In this document: positions 12,803-14,046 of the stretch, piece by piece
Position numbering within the stretch: the first letter of the stretch is position 1
How the letters are laid out: every line of letters starts with the position of its first letter
Source: JAETTH01 sp964455975
Lineage (GTDB): Bacteria > Bacillota > Clostridia > TANB77 > CAG-508
Length of the DNA stretch: 14,046 bases
NCBI GenBank assembly: GCA_964455975.1
Contig: CAYVYP010000040.1
Span: 1-14,046, forward strand
Direction: 5' to 3'
The notes under the pieces: generated by a model
What the model was told of the DNA's origin: nothing
The model's database searches: none
The model's input: only the letters and a program-made list of their open reading frames with translations
Position numbers and translations under genes: made by a program

Positions 12803-13809
12803 TTGAAAAAAATTGGAAAACAAACAATTATATTTGATAACCCTATAACAATTTTGTCAACAGCAAGTATTGTAGGACCTAAAGAAGCTGAAGGCCCAAT
12901 GGCTAAATATTTTGACAAATGTTTAGATGATGAGTTTTGGGGAGAAAAATCTTGGGAAAAAGCTGAAAGTAAAATAATAAAAGAAACTGTAAATATGGCA
13001 ATTGGAAAATCTAGTATTCCATCTTCAAAAATAGATTACTGTTTTGCTGGCGATCTTTTAAACCAATGTATTTCTTCTAGTTTTGGTCTTAGAGAACTGA
13101 ATATTCCATTTTTTCGGTGTATTTGGTGCATGTTCTACTTTTGTTGAAAGTTTGTGTTTAGGTAGTGTATTTATTGAAAGTGGTGGTGCTGAAAATATAC
13201 TTTGTGCTACATCTAGTCATTTTTGTAGTGCTGAAAAACAATTTAGATTTCCTTTAGAACTTGGAAATCAAAGGCCTCAATCTGCACAATGGACCGTAAC
13301 TGGTTCTGGTGCTGCCATAATTTCAAAAAATGGTACTGGACCATATATAACTTCTATTACTCCTCGGCAAAATAGTTGACATGGGTATTAAAGATGGTAA
13401 CAGTATGGGAGCGGCTATGGCACCTGCCGCATTAGATACATTAATTACTCATTTTACAGATACTGGTAGAAACCCTAGTTATTATGATGCAATTGTTACT
13501 GGTGATTTGGGATATGTGGGAAAAGACATTTTAAAAGAACTTAGTTTGAAACGTGGTTATAATATAAATTCAAATTATAATGACTGTGGAGTTATGATGT
13601 TTGATAAAGCAGCACAAGATACTCATTCTGGTGGTAGTGGTTGTGCTTGTGTTGGAACTATATTTTCTGGATATTTTTATAGAATGCTAAAAGAAAAAAA
13701 ATTGAAAAGAATACTTGTAATTGCTACTGGTGCACTAATGAATTCTACATCATCACAACAAGGAGAATCTATTCCTGGAATAGCACATGCTATAAGTATA
13801 GAAATTTAA
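12803..13809 (+). CDS. spoVAD: Stage V sporulation protein AD, two in-frame CGG frameshifts
   Basis: A 334-residue protein with a thiolase-like fold that binds dipicolinic acid and sits on the spore inner membrane. It is readable with +1 shifts at 13115 and 13365. I use TTG 12803 as start because GAGGTG is six bases upstream and KKIGKQTIIF matches the family start. Landmarks are STASIVGPKEAEGP, AGDLLNQCISSSFG, FGACSTFVES, TSSHFCSAEKQFRFP, TVTGSGAA, GAAMAPAALDTL, TGDLGYVG, NDCGVMMFD, GGSGCACVG and ATGALMNSTSSQQGESIPGIAHAI. The length is normal and there are no other lesions. In each zero frame the protein would stop soon after the CGG. It is last in the dodecin-spoVAC-spoVAD unit, and no spoVAE follows. 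Confidence 0.93.
13115..13117 (+). other. Recoding site 4: TTT-CGG-T in spoVAD
   Basis: An in-frame CGG after codon 104. Skipping the C reads GGT (Gly105) and gives PFFGVFGACST. The zero frame runs to TGA at about 13145. Confidence 0.87.
13365..13367 (+). other. Recoding site 5: CCT-CGG-C in spoVAD
   Basis: An in-frame CGG in the frame set by site 4. Skipping the C reads GGC (Gly188) and gives ITPGKIVDMGIKDG. The zero frame meets TGA four codons later. Confidence 0.87.
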
Positions 13810-13824
13810 TAATATTAATTAAAT

Positions 13825-13857
13825 AAAAAAGAAGGATTTTAAAAATCCTTCTTTTTT
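13825..13857. terminator. Bidirectional terminator
   Basis: A 15-bp stem of AAAAAAGAAGGATTT and its complement with a 3-base loop has T-runs on both strands. It lies between the convergent spoVAD and rubrerythrin genes. Confidence 0.92.
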
Positions 13858-13862
13858 ATTTA

Positions 13863-14046
13863 TTAATAATTTTCAGCTTTTATTTCAAAATATGCTTTTG
13901 GATGACTACATACTGGACAAATTTCTGGTGCAGATTTGCCTATTACTATATGTCCGCAATTTCTACATTTCCATATTTTATCTCCGTCACGACTAAATAC
14001 TAATCCATCTTCTACATTTTCTAATAATTTTTTATATCTTTCTTCA
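13863..14046 (-). CDS. Rubrerythrin, C-terminal rubredoxin domain (partial)
   Basis: The last 60 residues of a rubrerythrin, with its 5' part beyond the window. The iron site is formed by CRNCGH and CPVCSHP, 12 residues apart, as in the rubredoxin-like domain of rubrerythrin, with IWKCRNCGHI and KAYFEI around it. Just before it, EERYKKLLENVEDG fits the end of the diiron four-helix domain. Rubrerythrins reduce hydrogen peroxide in anaerobes, which agrees with a clostridial host. The stop TAA is at 13863-13865. The frame starts at 14045. GGA here follows C as TGC-GGA and GAC-GGA, out of frame, and reads normally. Confidence 0.9.
   Translation of the reverse strand, partial: EERYKKLLENVEDGLVFSRDGDKIWKCRNCGHIVIGKSAPEICPVCSHPKAYFEIKAENY

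Noticed and set aside
5583..13367. Simple codon reassignment of CGG to another amino acid
   Set aside because: Reading CGG as any single amino acid in triplet mode leaves every one of the five genes out of frame. A shift of one base is required.
5354..13809. rsgA, prkC, rlmN and spoVAD as decayed pseudogenes
   Set aside because: Five lesions of identical type (an extra C making an in-frame CGG), with no deletion, stop or other indel in any of them, and all family motifs intact. Random decay would give mixed lesions.

Overview
The window comes from an AT-rich, spore-forming member of the Clostridia, probably an uncultured gut-type lineage. The evidence is strong GGAGG ribosome sites, TTGAAA/TTGACA-17-TATAAT promoters, a rlmN-stp-prkC-rsgA-rpe operon in the usual Firmicutes order, spoVAC/spoVAD, a prepilin-like protein of a type common in such genomes, and a Gram-positive LexA-type box.

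Layout. Positions 1-610 (minus) hold a small PBECR4-like putative nuclease preceded by a promoter, two abutting 55-bp RNA repeats and a hairpin, an arrangement like a type III toxin-antitoxin locus. Positions 640-2262 (minus) hold a small membrane protein and a Y-family polymerase gene (dinB) with a LexA-like box inside its promoter. Positions 2336-2994 (minus) hold a DUF4160/DUF2442 gene pair, a known candidate toxin-antitoxin pairing, with an upstream palindrome. Positions 3121-4652 (plus) hold nfeD and an SPFH/QmcA gene. These converge through a shared terminator on the minus-strand operon rlmN, stp (PP2C), prkC, rsgA, rpe (10088-4701). Then come a small membrane protein (10149-10409), a palindromic repeat, and a prepilin-like protein whose C-terminus looks like the variable region of a diversity-generating retroelement (DGR) target (10615-11688). 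Positions 11834-13857 (plus) hold a dodecin-like gene, spoVAC, a 149-bp perfect-ended inverted-repeat element, and spoVAD. The 3' end of a rubrerythrin gene closes the window (minus).

The most striking signal is translational. Four conserved genes (rsgA, prkC, rlmN and spoVAD twice) each appear broken by one extra base, and all five sites are the same event: an in-frame CGG, where skipping the C reads the overlapping GGN as glycine and restores the family sequence exactly (DTP-G-FS, GNG-G-MATVY, QDA-G-IKISN, PFF-G-VFGACST, TP-G-KIVD). By hand scan of both strands, CGG occurs in frame nowhere else in the genes, although out-of-frame CGG is common. This is not ordinary decay. It fits +1 frameshifting, or quadruplet CGGN=Gly decoding, at an unassigned CGG codon. 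A systematic assembly or sequencing artefact is the main competing explanation.

How the genes work together: Stp and PrkC form the reversible Ser/Thr phosphorylation switch that senses cell-wall fragments. RlmN and RsgA serve ribosome modification and assembly. Rpe is a pentose phosphate enzyme. SpoVAC/SpoVAD belong to the dipicolinate channel of the spore inner membrane. If the recoding is real, the kinase, the ribosome factors and the spore protein all depend on it.
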